Source of the DNA: Thalassotalea_B sp049613795
GTDB lineage: Bacteria > Pseudomonadota > Gammaproteobacteria > Enterobacterales > Alteromonadaceae
NCBI GenBank assembly: GCA_049613795.1
Contig: JBMZCX010000056.1
Span: forward strand, 1 to 19,031
Length of the DNA stretch: 19,031 bases
Reading direction: 5' to 3'
The stretch's first letter is position 1. Every line of letters begins with the position of its first letter. Under the pieces are notes generated by a model. It did not search any database and was not told the origin of the DNA. It was given only the letters and a program-made list of their open reading frames with translations. A program made the translations under genes and the position numbers. Shown piece by piece: positions 1 through 7,604 of the stretch.

Positions 1-2981
1 GTGCTTACACTCATGCCGCCAACAATTACCGCAGCTATACCACGATAAAGTTCAGCACCTGCGCCAGGTATTAATAACAACGGCAACATGCCGCAAATAC
101 TGGTTAAAGTACTCATTAAAATAGGGCGTAAGCGTAACCTAACGGCTTGTTGTACTGCGTCGTGACGAGACAAGCCCTCTCTCTCACTTACACGAGTTTG
201 ATACACCAGTAATATGGCATTGTTAACCACTAAACCAAGTAAAATTATAAAGCCGATCATGGTTAATAAATCGAGCGGTTGAAAAATTACCATATTGGTT
301 AGTTGTAATACGGCAATACCACCTACTGTCGCCAACGGTATTGTTAATACAACCAGCAGGCTGTCTTTAAACGAACGGAATAAGGCTGACATTAATAAAT
401 ATAGAATAATTAACGCGAGTAAAAAGCTTTGGCTCATGTTGGCTAACGCTTCATTTAATGCTTCGGCTGTTCCGCGGTAGGCGATAGCGCCGTTTTCTGG
501 TAACTGGGCAAGAATGGCAGGCTCAGCTTTTTCTTTAATAATAGCAATGGCTTCTTCTAAGCTAATGTTATCAGGCGGTGTTACTTGTAGTGTGATGGTA
601 CGTTTTCTATCTACACGCCTAATTGAACTTGGACCTGCAGTACGTTGTACATCAACTAATTCGCCTACCGGTTGAATACCTGCTTGCGGTGTAAATAGCG
701 GAATAGCTTGTAATTCTTCAGGCGATTCCCAATCACTTGAACGAAGAAAAACATTCAGTCGCTTTTGACCATTAAAAAAGTCGCCAACATATAAACCTGT
801 GCCTAAAGCACGTGAAATTGAAGACACCTGTTGGCGTGTCCAACCAGCTTCCGCTACGCGTCGTTCATTAGGGATCATTCTCAATTCAGGCTCGGCTAAT
901 GTTAGCCCCGGTGTTGGTTGAATTTGTGCGCCGGCTAATGCTTGGCTTACTGCACCAAAACCCACTTGGGCGGCTTTTAACAGCTGCTCAACATCGTTGC
1001 CTTGAATATCAATATCAATTCTACGTCCGCCCCCTAAATTACCAAATAACTGTTCTTGCGAAGCAAAAGCAATTGTGTCGGGGAAGCCACGTAGCACTTC
1101 GCTATTAATTACATTAACAATGCTTTTAATTTCATCAGCGTCAATTGCTCGACCGCCCATAAAGCCAAAATTACCAAAAAAGCCCATCCATGAGTGGTCG
1201 ATCGCAGGTGATTTTTCACCGTTAAGGTAAGGCAGCAATCGCTCATTTATTTTGTCGCTCATTTCAACACGTGATGCTAAATAACTTTGCCCAGGTGGTG
1301 GTAAAATAAAAACGTTAAATGAATTTTGGTTACCTTTAGGCAGGTAATCAATTTTAGGGAACATTAAGTATGAACCCAAGAAAGAAAATAGCATTAGCCC
1401 GAATACCCATGCTGCGCGTTTCTTCGGCGACGAGGTAATTTTCATAATGCCTTTAGTAATGTTTTGCCACCAGTGCTGGTGCGGGTCCTCTTCTGCAACA
1501 TCGGTGAGCAACCGCCGTGCTGCTGTGGGCAATACCGTGATAGCAATGAGTAGGGAGGCAACAATTGCTACTGCAATCGTTATGGCAAGATCTGCAAATA
1601 ATTGCCCCGACACTTCTTCCAAAAAAGCAATCGGTAAAAATATGGCAACGGTAGTTACTGTGGAAGAAAGTAGTGCGCCCCAGACTTGCGACGTACCAAG
1701 CAAAGAGGCGTTCTCAGGTAGTTCTCCTTTTTCACGCAAGCGCACAATATTTTCTAAAACTACTATTGCGGCGTCTAACACCATGCCTACTGCAAAGGCT
1801 AAACCTGCCATTGAAATTATATTTAAGGTGCGGCCTGCACTATACATCACCACTAAAGTGATAATTAACGAAATTGGAATAGACAAGGCAACAATAAGTG
1901 TGGCGCGAAACTTTCGTAAAAACCACCATAAAACCACAACCGCGAGAAAAATACCGAGTAATAAATTATTTTGAACTAAGCTCATTGAGCGACCAATGTA
2001 GATGGTTTCATCGTACATTTGAATCATTTGCAGACCTGCGCGTTTTAAAGGCCCTTCATTTAGCTCTTTCATGGCAGCTTGTAAGCCGTCCATGACCTGA
2101 ATAACATTTACCCCTTGCTCTGCTTGTGCATTCATCGCAATAGCGGGAGAACCATCTAGAGTTAAAACACCTGTACGGTCAGCGTAGGTAAGCTCAACGG
2201 TGGCTACATCTTTCAGTAAAATAGGCTGGCCATCGCGCCAATCAATTACCATGTCTTGTAATTGTTCAACACCGTACTTACCTGAAAAACGTAAGGTATA
2301 TTTACGGCGGCCAATTTCATTAAAGCCACCTGAAACGTCAGTATTGTTTGATAATGTACTGGCAAGTTGTGGTAAATTTAAGCCTAAATTAGCGGTTTTA
2401 TAAGGGTCAAACGTAATTCTTAATTCAGAAGGTAAACCACCAAAAGCATTGGTTTGTGAAACACCCGCGACACGCTCAATGCGTGTTTGTACCACTTCTT
2501 CAACATAGTCTTGATAACCCGCAATGTCATTGGTATTACCTTCAGTTGGTTTTAAGGCAAACCATGCAATAGCCGTGAAAGTGCTAGCACCACCAACCGA
2601 AATAATGGGTTCGGTGGCATCTGGCGGATAGTTGGGTACTTGGTTAAGGGCATTCATTACATCGATTAATGCCCGTTCAAGGTTAATACCTGTACTGTAA
2701 CGAAGCGTAATACTACCGCTGCCTTGGCTTGAACTCGACTCTAATAGTTCCAAACCTTGTAGGCCTTTCAATACATCTTCTTGTCGTTCAATAATCTCGG
2801 CTTCAATTTCTTCGGGAGCGGCGCCACGCCAATTAGTTGATATAACAATTTGTGGCTGGCTGATTTCAGGCGTTAATTGAATCGGTAGCTTGAATAAACT
2901 AATCGCGCCAAATAGCGCCACCAATAAAATAGCAACAACAACAGCGGTTGGGTTATTAAGCGATGCTTTGGTTAAAATCAT
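1..2981 (-). CDS. RND-family efflux permease, C-terminus cut by window edge
   Basis: This is the inner-membrane, proton-driven pump of a tripartite efflux system (HAE-1/AcrB-like). Translating back from the ATG at 2981 gives 993 open residues, so only about the last 30-55 residues lie outside the window. The N-terminus (MILTKASLNNPTAVVVAILL) is the usual first helix followed by the periplasmic porter entry (LPIQLTPEISQP). Other RND hallmarks are GMVLDAAIVVLENI in TM4 (codons near 1735-1790), GLVVNNAILLV in TM10 (near 205-235) and RLRPILMSTLTS in TM11. Compared with AcrB, the TM4 Asp pair is Asp-Ala (D403, A404), the TM10 Lys is Asn (N920), and Ser stands where TM11 Thr978 lies. The start overlaps the adaptor stop as ATGA, so translation is probably coupled. 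The substrate cannot be told from sequence. The family call is very secure. Confidence 0.95.
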   Translation of the reverse strand, partial: MILTKASLNNPTAVVVAILLVALFGAISLFKLPIQLTPEISQPQIVISTNWRGAAPEEIEAEIIERQEDVLKGLQGLELLESSSSQGSGSITLRYSTGINLERALIDVMNALNQVPNYPPDATEPIISVGGASTFTAIAWFALKPTEGNTNDIAGYQDYVEEVVQTRIERVAGVSQTNAFGGLPSELRITFDPYKTANLGLNLPQLASTLSNNTDVSGGFNEIGRRKYTLRFSGKYGVEQLQDMVIDWRDGQPILLKDVATVELTYADRTGVLTLDGSPAIAMNAQAEQGVNVIQVMDGLQAAMKELNEGPLKRAGLQMIQMYDETIYIGRSMSLVQNNLLLGIFLAVVVLWWFLRKFRATLIVALSIPISLIITLVVMYSAGRTLNIISMAGLAFAVGMVLDAAIVVLENIVRLREKGELPENASLLGTSQVWGALLSSTVTTVAIFLPIAFLEEVSGQLFADLAITIAVAIVASLLIAITVLPTAARRLLTDVAEEDPHQHWWQNITKGIMKITSSPKKRAAWVFGLMLFSFLGSYLMFPKIDYLPKGNQNSFNVFILPPPGQSYLASRVEMSDKINERLLPYLNGEKSPAIDHSWMGFFGNFGFMGGRAIDADEIKSIVNVINSEVLRGFPDTIAFASQEQLFGNLGGGRRIDIDIQGNDVEQLLKAAQVGFGAVSQALAGAQIQPTPGLTLAEPELRMIPNERRVAEAGWTRQQVSSISRALGTGLYVGDFFNGQKRLNVFLRSSDWESPEELQAIPLFTPQAGIQPVGELVDVQRTAGPSSIRRVDRKRTITLQVTPPDNISLEEAIAIIKEKAEPAILAQLPENGAIAYRGTAEALNEALANMSQSFLLALIILYLLMSALFRSFKDSLLVVLTIPLATVGGIAVLQLTNMVIFQPLDLLTMIGFIILLGLVVNNAILLVYQTRVSEREGLSRHDAVQQAVRLRLRPILMSTLTSICGMLPLLLIPGAGAELYRGIAAVIVGGMSVS

Positions 2982-4060
2982 AATTTACCCGAAATGAGTG
3001 ATTGATTATTATTTTTTATTGTAACGGTCTGTCCTGCTTGTAGTCGTTCAGCACCACGAATTACCAGCTTGTCGCCCGAAGCTAAGTCGCCAATAACTTC
3101 AATTAATTCTCCTTCGCTTAGCCCTAAAGTTACGGTTACTTGCTCTGCAATGTTGTCATTGTTAATACGAAATACGGTGGTGCTATTCCTACGTAGTACG
3201 ATAGCGTCGCGCGGAATGGCTAATGTCACTTTTTTCTCACCATTAGCAACGGCGGCTTGAATATTTAAACCAATAGGCCACTGGCTTTTGCTCATATCTA
3301 AACGTACTTCCATTAAATGTGAGCGCGTATCAGCAACAGGAATAATCGCTTTAATAGGAACTTGTGTTTGGCCAAGTGGTGAGCGAATACGCATTGAATC
3401 TTTCGCTTTTAAAAACATAAAGGAAGTAAGTGGCGCGAAAACAGCGGCTTCAACATGATTGGTTTCTACTAAACGAATAATCGCGGTGCCACTGTTTACA
3501 TATTCTCCTTGGTTACTTAATCGTTGAGTTACCATGCCATTAAAAGGAGCTTTTAGCTGACTGTAGCTTAGGTTTTGTTGCGCTTGTGCAACTTTGGCTT
3601 TAGCGGCATTGTAATTAGCTTGAGCAATACTCAAATTTGAAATAGTTTGCTCTAATTCTGTTTGCGAAATGAGTTTACGCTTAACTAAGCTTTTTTTACG
3701 TTCGATTTCAGATTGCTCAAAAACGAGCTTAGCTTTGTTATTCGCAAGCTTTGCTTTTTCTTCAGCAAGTATCAGCGTTAAGGCGCTATTATCAATGCTC
3801 GCAATGACTTGACCTTTTGTTACCACATCACCTAATTCTGCAATATTGGTTAAACGCCCAGACACTTCTACCGCCAGTGCAGAGTTATTACGACTAACAA
3901 CTGAACCTGATACCCAAGCAACAGGCGATAAAGTTGTTTCAACTACAGCGGCTACATTTACATTGGCGGCTGGGCCTTGTTGTGCAAAGGTGAACATTGA
4001 AAAAGAGAGCAATGAACCTGCTAACAGGGCTAAGGAAATAGTTGGAATGAGTTTAGTCAT
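2978..4060 (-). CDS. RND efflux periplasmic adaptor (HlyD/AcrA-type membrane fusion protein)
   Basis: This adaptor links the RND permease to an outer-membrane channel. Of its 360 residues, the first 26 form a Sec signal peptide ending TFA before QQ. There is no lipobox, so it is a soluble periplasmic or membrane-associated adaptor. Two half biotinyl-lipoyl motifs (about 60-92, with VSGRL and GDVVTKGQVIA; about 165-200, with APFNGMVTQR) flank a long alpha-hairpin rich in Ala, Lys and Glu (about 93-165). Beta-barrel and membrane-proximal domains follow. It is the first gene of the operon and its TGA overlaps the permease ATG by 4 nt. An AGGA ribosome site precedes the ATG. No outer-membrane factor gene lies beside it, so a TolC-like protein must be encoded elsewhere or just beyond the left edge. 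Confidence 0.95.
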   Translation of the reverse strand: MTKLIPTISLALLAGSLLSFSMFTFAQQGPAANVNVAAVVETTLSPVAWVSGSVVSRNNSALAVEVSGRLTNIAELGDVVTKGQVIASIDNSALTLILAEEKAKLANNKAKLVFEQSEIERKKSLVKRKLISQTELEQTISNLSIAQANYNAAKAKVAQAQQNLSYSQLKAPFNGMVTQRLSNQGEYVNSGTAIIRLVETNHVEAAVFAPLTSFMFLKAKDSMRIRSPLGQTQVPIKAIIPVADTRSHLMEVRLDMSKSQWPIGLNIQAAVANGEKKVTLAIPRDAIVLRRNSTTVFRINNDNIAEQVTVTLGLSEGELIEVIGDLASGDKLVIRGAERLQAGQTVTIKNNNQSLISGKL

Positions 4061-4131
4061 AAAATCCTATCTTATTGGTTAAACTTTTTATTAATGAAAT
4101 AAGAACGTTTGTTTTGTGAGTTAATTGCAAT

Positions 4132-4160
4132 AGCCTAAGAATTAACTAGTTAACAGTGAA
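4132..4160 (-). promoter_or_regulatory. Candidate RND operon promoter with palindromic operator
   Basis: On the minus strand TTCACT (4160-4155) and TAGGCT (4137-4132) are separated by 17 nt. The spacer holds a perfect 12-bp palindrome, TTAACTAGTTAA (4142-4153). A palindrome between -35 and -10 boxes is where TetR- or MarR-type repressors of efflux operons often bind. The boxes are weak matches and the palindrome is AT-rich, so this is a suggestion. The start codon lies about 70 nt downstream. Confidence 0.35.
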
Positions 4161-4169
4161 ACGTTAATT

Positions 4170-4206
4170 AAAAAGAATAGCGTAAAAAAGTTACACTATT
4201 CTTTTT
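4170..4206 (-). terminator. Hairpin after the M28 peptidase gene, probable terminator
   Basis: The arms AAAAAGAATAGCGTAA (4170-4185) and TTACACTATTCTTTTT (4191-4206) pair over 16 positions with one mismatch around a 5-nt loop. Read on the minus strand, the stem ends in a T run. It lies about 115 nt past the peptidase stop and upstream of the efflux promoter, so it would insulate the two units. The stem is AT-rich, which weakens the call. Confidence 0.5.
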
Positions 4207-4255
4207 TGTCTATAATTTGTACCGATTTTTCTGAGCAGTCAACCGTAACGCGCCA

Positions 4256-4275
4256 GTCGGCTGAATTTTGCCGAC
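4256..4275. other. Short inverted repeat in the 3' region of the M28 peptidase gene
   Basis: GTCGGC (4256-4261) and GCCGAC (4270-4275) flank an 8-nt AT-rich loop. The repeat sits between the peptidase stop (4322) and the stronger hairpin at 4170-4206. It has no T tract on either strand, so it is not a convincing terminator. It may be an mRNA 3'-end structure. Confidence 0.3.
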
Positions 4276-4321
4276 AAATGGTAGCGCTAATCTTGGCAGC
4301 ACTTTTATTGTATAACGCTCA

Positions 4322-5443
4322 TCATTTATTAAGCATTGATTGACTGTTTTCTTCAAGGTTAAATGTACGTAAAAAACGCATTAATACACGTACATTCGCA
4401 TTTAGTTGATCAGTAATACGATGAGGGAATAATTGATTTAATTGCGCTAATTTATCTGACTTAGTATGCCAAATGTGTCCCCATTGTTTTTCTTTTTTAC
4501 GTTCACACGCTGAATCGCTATCAAAACAGTCCCATAAGTCGGCATGGTCAGTTTGTGAGTAACCGTCATATCCGTCTTTACCATTTAAAGTGAAGTTAGT
4601 TGATTCAATATACGCAATAGGTACGCCAGCACAGGCAAATGGAGCATGATCCGACCATGAGCCAGTTACACCTTTAGGGTAACCTTTGTATTCAGGGTGA
4701 ATAAGGTATTGTTGTTTCTCGTTAAGTAACTTTTTAGACAAACCAAACAGGGCATCTCTTACATGTGTGTCGCTATTATAGCTGCCTGTAATACCTCGAC
4801 ATTTGTATGGCGTAGTATGTGCGCTATGAACATATAAAAAATCACCGCCTGCAACCGTATCTAAGTTGATCATGGCAACAATATTGTTTAGCGAGCCATT
4901 TTCTTTGATTAAATTTTTAACATAATGCTTAGAGCCTAATTTACCCACTTCTTCTGCGCCGAAAGCGATAAAACGCAGGTTATAAGGTAGTGTTTTTAAT
5001 GCCGCTAAATTTTCTGCCACAGCTAACATAGCTGCAAGCCCTGTTGCATTGTCTATTGCACCGTCAGAGCCAAGTTTTGCCGCCGTTGAGTCAAGGTGAG
5101 CCGCTAGTATTAAGGTTTTTTTGTGGCTTTTATTTAAGTCAGCAATTACATTTGCAGACGTTAACTTATTTTTAGCAAAGGTGAATGACTGTACATTAAC
5201 GCTTAATCCCATTTTTTTAAATTTAGCTTCAATATAGTCAATCGTTTGTTGTTCTTTAGCCGTGCCTGCTTCCCGCGCCCCAATACCTGTTTCAGGATTA
5301 GCGAAAGATTGAAGGTAGTGGTTTACCTGTGTATTAATTTTTTCGTTAGTCAGTGTTTCACTGTAAGCCGCATAAGAGGGTAACAATAATGTGAAATAAA
5401 GAGAGAATAGGACGGTAGTTCTTGCTGTTAATCGCTTGAGCAT
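4322..5443 (-). CDS. Secreted M28-family zinc metallopeptidase (aminopeptidase-like)
   Basis: This 373-residue exported peptidase should remove N-terminal residues from peptides in the periplasm or outside the cell. A Sec signal peptide (about 1-26, ending SYAA) supports the start at 5443, although no strong ribosome site is visible. The M28 co-catalytic zinc site is complete: H116 (LAAHLDST), bridging D131 (GAIDNATG), general base E164 and ligand E165 (FGAEEVG), D195 (INLDTV), and H326 near the end (HIWHTKSD). The SDHAPF motif (264-269) is also typical. Four cysteines in the second half (214, 271, 306, 313) could form disulfides, as suits an exported enzyme. It is divergent from the peroxidase gene and followed by a hairpin, so probably monocistronic. 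Specificity cannot be read from sequence. Confidence 0.9.
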   Translation of the reverse strand: MLKRLTARTTVLFSLYFTLLLPSYAAYSETLTNEKINTQVNHYLQSFANPETGIGAREAGTAKEQQTIDYIEAKFKKMGLSVNVQSFTFAKNKLTSANVIADLNKSHKKTLILAAHLDSTAAKLGSDGAIDNATGLAAMLAVAENLAALKTLPYNLRFIAFGAEEVGKLGSKHYVKNLIKENGSLNNIVAMINLDTVAGGDFLYVHSAHTTPYKCRGITGSYNSDTHVRDALFGLSKKLLNEKQQYLIHPEYKGYPKGVTGSWSDHAPFACAGVPIAYIESTNFTLNGKDGYDGYSQTDHADLWDCFDSDSACERKKEKQWGHIWHTKSDKLAQLNQLFPHRITDQLNANVRVLMRFLRTFNLEENSQSMLNK

Positions 5444-5514
5444 AATAGTGTCTATGGTTTACATTGGGAAATAACTCAGTAATGTATACTATACGTAAAA
5501 AAAATTCATTAAAG

Positions 5515-5549
5515 AGTGGCTGTCTTTCGCCACTGTTTTGTAACAAAAC
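5515..5549. promoter_or_regulatory. Tandem inverted repeats in a divergent intergenic region
   Basis: Two inverted repeats sit side by side between the divergent peptidase and peroxidase genes. AGTGGC (5515-5520) pairs with GCCACT (5529-5534) around 8 nt. GTTTTG (5535-5540) pairs with CAAAAC (5544-5549) around TAA. They could be operator sites or hairpins in the peroxidase leader. An AT-rich stretch with TATACT (5485-5490) lies just upstream and may hold the promoters. No regulator is identifiable. Confidence 0.3.
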
Positions 5550-5587
5550 TAACGCATTACCTCTAACCACATGGATAAGATAACATC

Positions 5588-6142
5588 ATGAAAAAATTAT
5601 TATTACTTGGCGCTCTTTTATTGCCCGCAGCTATGGTGTCGGCGCAAAGCTGCCCTGATTATTTAAATGTAACCATGAAGAAATTACATTCATCTGAGCA
5701 GGTAAATTTATGTGAACTTGCACAAGACAACCCCGTATTAATTGTTAATACGGCAAGTAATTGCGGCTTTACACCTCATTTTAAAAGCTTAGAAGCCCTT
5801 CATAAAGAATATAAAGATCAGGGACTTGTTGTTATCGGTTTCCCATCAAACGACTTTTATCAAGAAGAGGCCGCTGAAAAAAATACAGCAAAAGTATGCT
5901 ACGTAAATTACGGTGTTACATTTACTATGTTAGCACCTAGCGCAGTGAGAGGGGACGACGCCAACAGTGTTTTTAAATTTTTAGGGGATAAGTCAAGCAC
6001 ACCTAAATGGAATTTTTATAAGTACCTTATTGATGGAAAAGGGAAAAATGTAACGTCGTTTAGCCCAAAAACAAGCCCTGATGATGCTGATTTTGTTAAT
6101 GCGCTTGAAAACTTGGTAAATAATCAAAGTAAAGGTAGTTAA
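5588..6142 (+). CDS. Periplasmic glutathione-peroxidase-family thiol peroxidase
   Basis: This 184-residue protein has a Sec signal peptide (about 1-19, ending VSA) and a GPx fold, so it should reduce peroxides in the periplasm. The peroxidatic Cys is C59 in NTASNCGFTPHF. W141 and N142 of the WNF motif are present. The usual FPCNQF block reads FPSNDF (85-90): the Cys is Ser and the tetrad Gln is Asp89. C104 (KVCYVNYGVTF) sits where thioredoxin-dependent GPx proteins carry a resolving Cys, which suggests a 2-Cys mechanism using periplasmic thiol-redox partners rather than glutathione. That part is inference. A purine-rich ribosome site (GGATAAGAT) precedes the ATG. The next gene starts 4 nt after the stop. 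Confidence 0.88.
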   Translation: MKKLLLLGALLLPAAMVSAQSCPDYLNVTMKKLHSSEQVNLCELAQDNPVLIVNTASNCGFTPHFKSLEALHKEYKDQGLVVIGFPSNDFYQEEAAEKNTAKVCYVNYGVTFTMLAPSAVRGDDANSVFKFLGDKSSTPKWNFYKYLIDGKGKNVTSFSPKTSPDDADFVNALENLVNNQSKGS

Positions 6143-6146
6143 TACT

Positions 6147-7241
6147 ATGCGCTTGCTGTTAATTGTTATCGCTTGTTCCGTACTGTGTTTTGTTCCTAAA
6201 GCTTTGGCTGAATTTACCTTGGTGGAACAACCTGACATTAGCGAAAATATGGCAATTAATGTGCAAGCGTTGTGCAAGGTGGCTGACAAAACCCAAGCCT
6301 ACCTACTCAACCACGCAGACGATGCCTTTGCTGTGCATGCGGGTAAAGGTATTATCCCCGAGCTAACGCTTGAGCGAGTAAAAGCGACATTAGCGTTTAT
6401 GTGTAAAGTTGAACATAGGCAACAACTTAATCAAACGGGCTTTTTAAAAAAGCATTTTGATTTTTATCGTTGGTATCCTGATAAAAAACAAGCCTCGCTA
6501 CTTGCGAAAAAAAGTACCAATAAAGTCAAAAGCCGTTTATTAAATGCTATTCCTAAAAATCAATTATTGTTAACCAAGTACTACACTAAATTATTGAATG
6601 CCAGTAGCGAGCGTACTGACCAATATAACCAAGCACTTTACGCATTGCCTAACGATGAACAAGGACTAACACTCGCGCAAGCTGAGCGAAAGCAAGCATC
6701 ACTTACCCGCTTTAAATATACGCGGCAAGAGATAATTAACGGCGCGTTTCTTAATAATGAACTCGCTCGCCCATTAATTTGGTTAACCGAAGAAGCGCTA
6801 CACGACGTACTTTTACAAGGCACAGGAGTGGTGAAAGTAGACGGTAAAGTACGTTATTTTAATGTACATAGGAATAATGGTATTGCTTATGACTATGCCA
6901 TTGGAAAAAGAGAGCAAGCTCGCTATTGGTATTTTGCTGAAGTGCCAAGTGTGCTGGGTTATGGTAAAACGCTTGCTAGTAAAATAGCGCTAATGCCAGA
7001 AGTGGCTTTTGCGGGTAATGTAAAAGACCTAGGCTTAGGTAAACTCTTCCTCGTGAACTATGCGGTGAATGGCCAACAACAAGGTCAACTAGGCGTTTTA
7101 GCTGATCAAGGAGGGGCATTTGACAATAACTTATTTCAACTCGACTGGTTAAAAGGTAGCTACTACGGTTGGAGCGATTATTATCAAGCCAATAAACACT
7201 TACCTGATTATGCCAGCGCATGGCTATTACTTAAAAAGTAG
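6147..7241 (+). CDS. MltA-like 3D-domain protein, probable murein lytic transglycosylase
   Basis: This 364-residue exported protein resembles membrane-bound lytic transglycosylase A, which cleaves peptidoglycan glycan strands to 1,6-anhydro products. Family landmarks occur in order: LLLTKYYTKLL (about 140-150), YALPNDEQG and YTRQEIINGAF (about 165-201), the LLQGTGVVKVDG segment (222-233, MltA: QGSG), and a C-terminal 3D-type block with D320 (LADQGGAF) and D333. It ends with GWSDYY...AWLLLK, like MltA GWYNHYG...VWVLK. In E. coli MltA an Asp of this block (Asp308) is catalytic. Unlike MltA it appears not to be a lipoprotein: the leader reads as signal peptidase I (PKALA before E). It is almost certainly co-transcribed with the peroxidase. 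The match is distant, so the activity is inferred. Confidence 0.72.
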   Translation: MRLLLIVIACSVLCFVPKALAEFTLVEQPDISENMAINVQALCKVADKTQAYLLNHADDAFAVHAGKGIIPELTLERVKATLAFMCKVEHRQQLNQTGFLKKHFDFYRWYPDKKQASLLAKKSTNKVKSRLLNAIPKNQLLLTKYYTKLLNASSERTDQYNQALYALPNDEQGLTLAQAERKQASLTRFKYTRQEIINGAFLNNELARPLIWLTEEALHDVLLQGTGVVKVDGKVRYFNVHRNNGIAYDYAIGKREQARYWYFAEVPSVLGYGKTLASKIALMPEVAFAGNVKDLGLGKLFLVNYAVNGQQQGQLGVLADQGGAFDNNLFQLDWLKGSYYGWSDYYQANKHLPDYASAWLLLKK

Positions 7242-7291
7242 AAGTACGTTCATTATTGATTTAGTGCAGAGGGTTAGTACATTGAATATAG

Positions 7292-7492
7292 TTAACCTAA
7301 GCTCCGCTTAACAAATGTTTCTCTAGCAGCTATTTTTCTTACTTCTGCGTTATATTTCAACTTGTTAAATACTTCTAAAACCAAGTTCAGGTTAGTTAAA
7401 CGGTAAACCAGCTTACCCACCTCAGTATAAACATTTCTATATGACTCCTTAGGAAATGGTTGAATTTCTTTAATGTTATACCACTTTTGCAT
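7292..7492 (-). CDS. Small open frame of unknown function, doubtful
   Basis: A 66-codon frame from ATG 7492 (MQKWYNIKEIQPF...) to TAA at 7292, lysine- and glutamate-rich with no signal peptide or membrane segment. I recognise no family. No ribosome site precedes the ATG. A TTG at 7513 would extend it by seven codons. It fills most of the gap between the MltA-like gene and the porin promoter and is divergent from the porin. It could be a small protein, a fragment of a lost gene, or chance. Confidence 0.22.
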   Translation of the reverse strand: MQKWYNIKEIQPFPKESYRNVYTEVGKLVYRLTNLNLVLEVFNKLKYNAEVRKIAARETFVKRSLG

Positions 7493-7532
7493 GGTATAGG
7501 TTAAATAAAACAAACAACTTAATAATAACTAT

Positions 7533-7561
7533 TTGCATTAAGATTTATTGCTGTGTATTAT
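7533..7561 (+). promoter_or_regulatory. Sigma-70-type promoter of the porin gene
   Basis: TTGCAT (7533-7538) and TATTAT (7556-7561) are separated by exactly 17 nt, 44 nt before the porin ATG at 7605. Both boxes match the consensus well and the distance leaves room for a short leader. Confidence 0.65.
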
Positions 7562-7604
7562 CGCGCCAATTATTTTATTCAATCAAATTTTTACTGGGAC
7601 TCTC

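Noticed and set aside
1447..1974. Plus-strand 175-codon open frame
   Set aside because: It lies antisense to the RND permease, whose helices and motifs are clear in the opposite frame; the translation is low-complexity and lacks any domain.
6147..6176. Possible lipobox VIAC in the MltA-like leader
   Set aside because: The Cys is at residue 10, too early for a lipoprotein signal; a signal peptidase I site follows PKALA at residue 21.
5993..6289. Minus-strand 98-codon frame with a lipobox-like LMSGC
   Set aside because: It is antisense to the 3' end of the peroxidase gene and the 5' end of the MltA-like gene, both well supported. The lipobox is a chance match and there is no ribosome site.
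7548..7604. Upstream ATG start for the porin
   Set aside because: It would place 19 residues before a complete signal peptide and overlaps the -10 box at 7556-7561.
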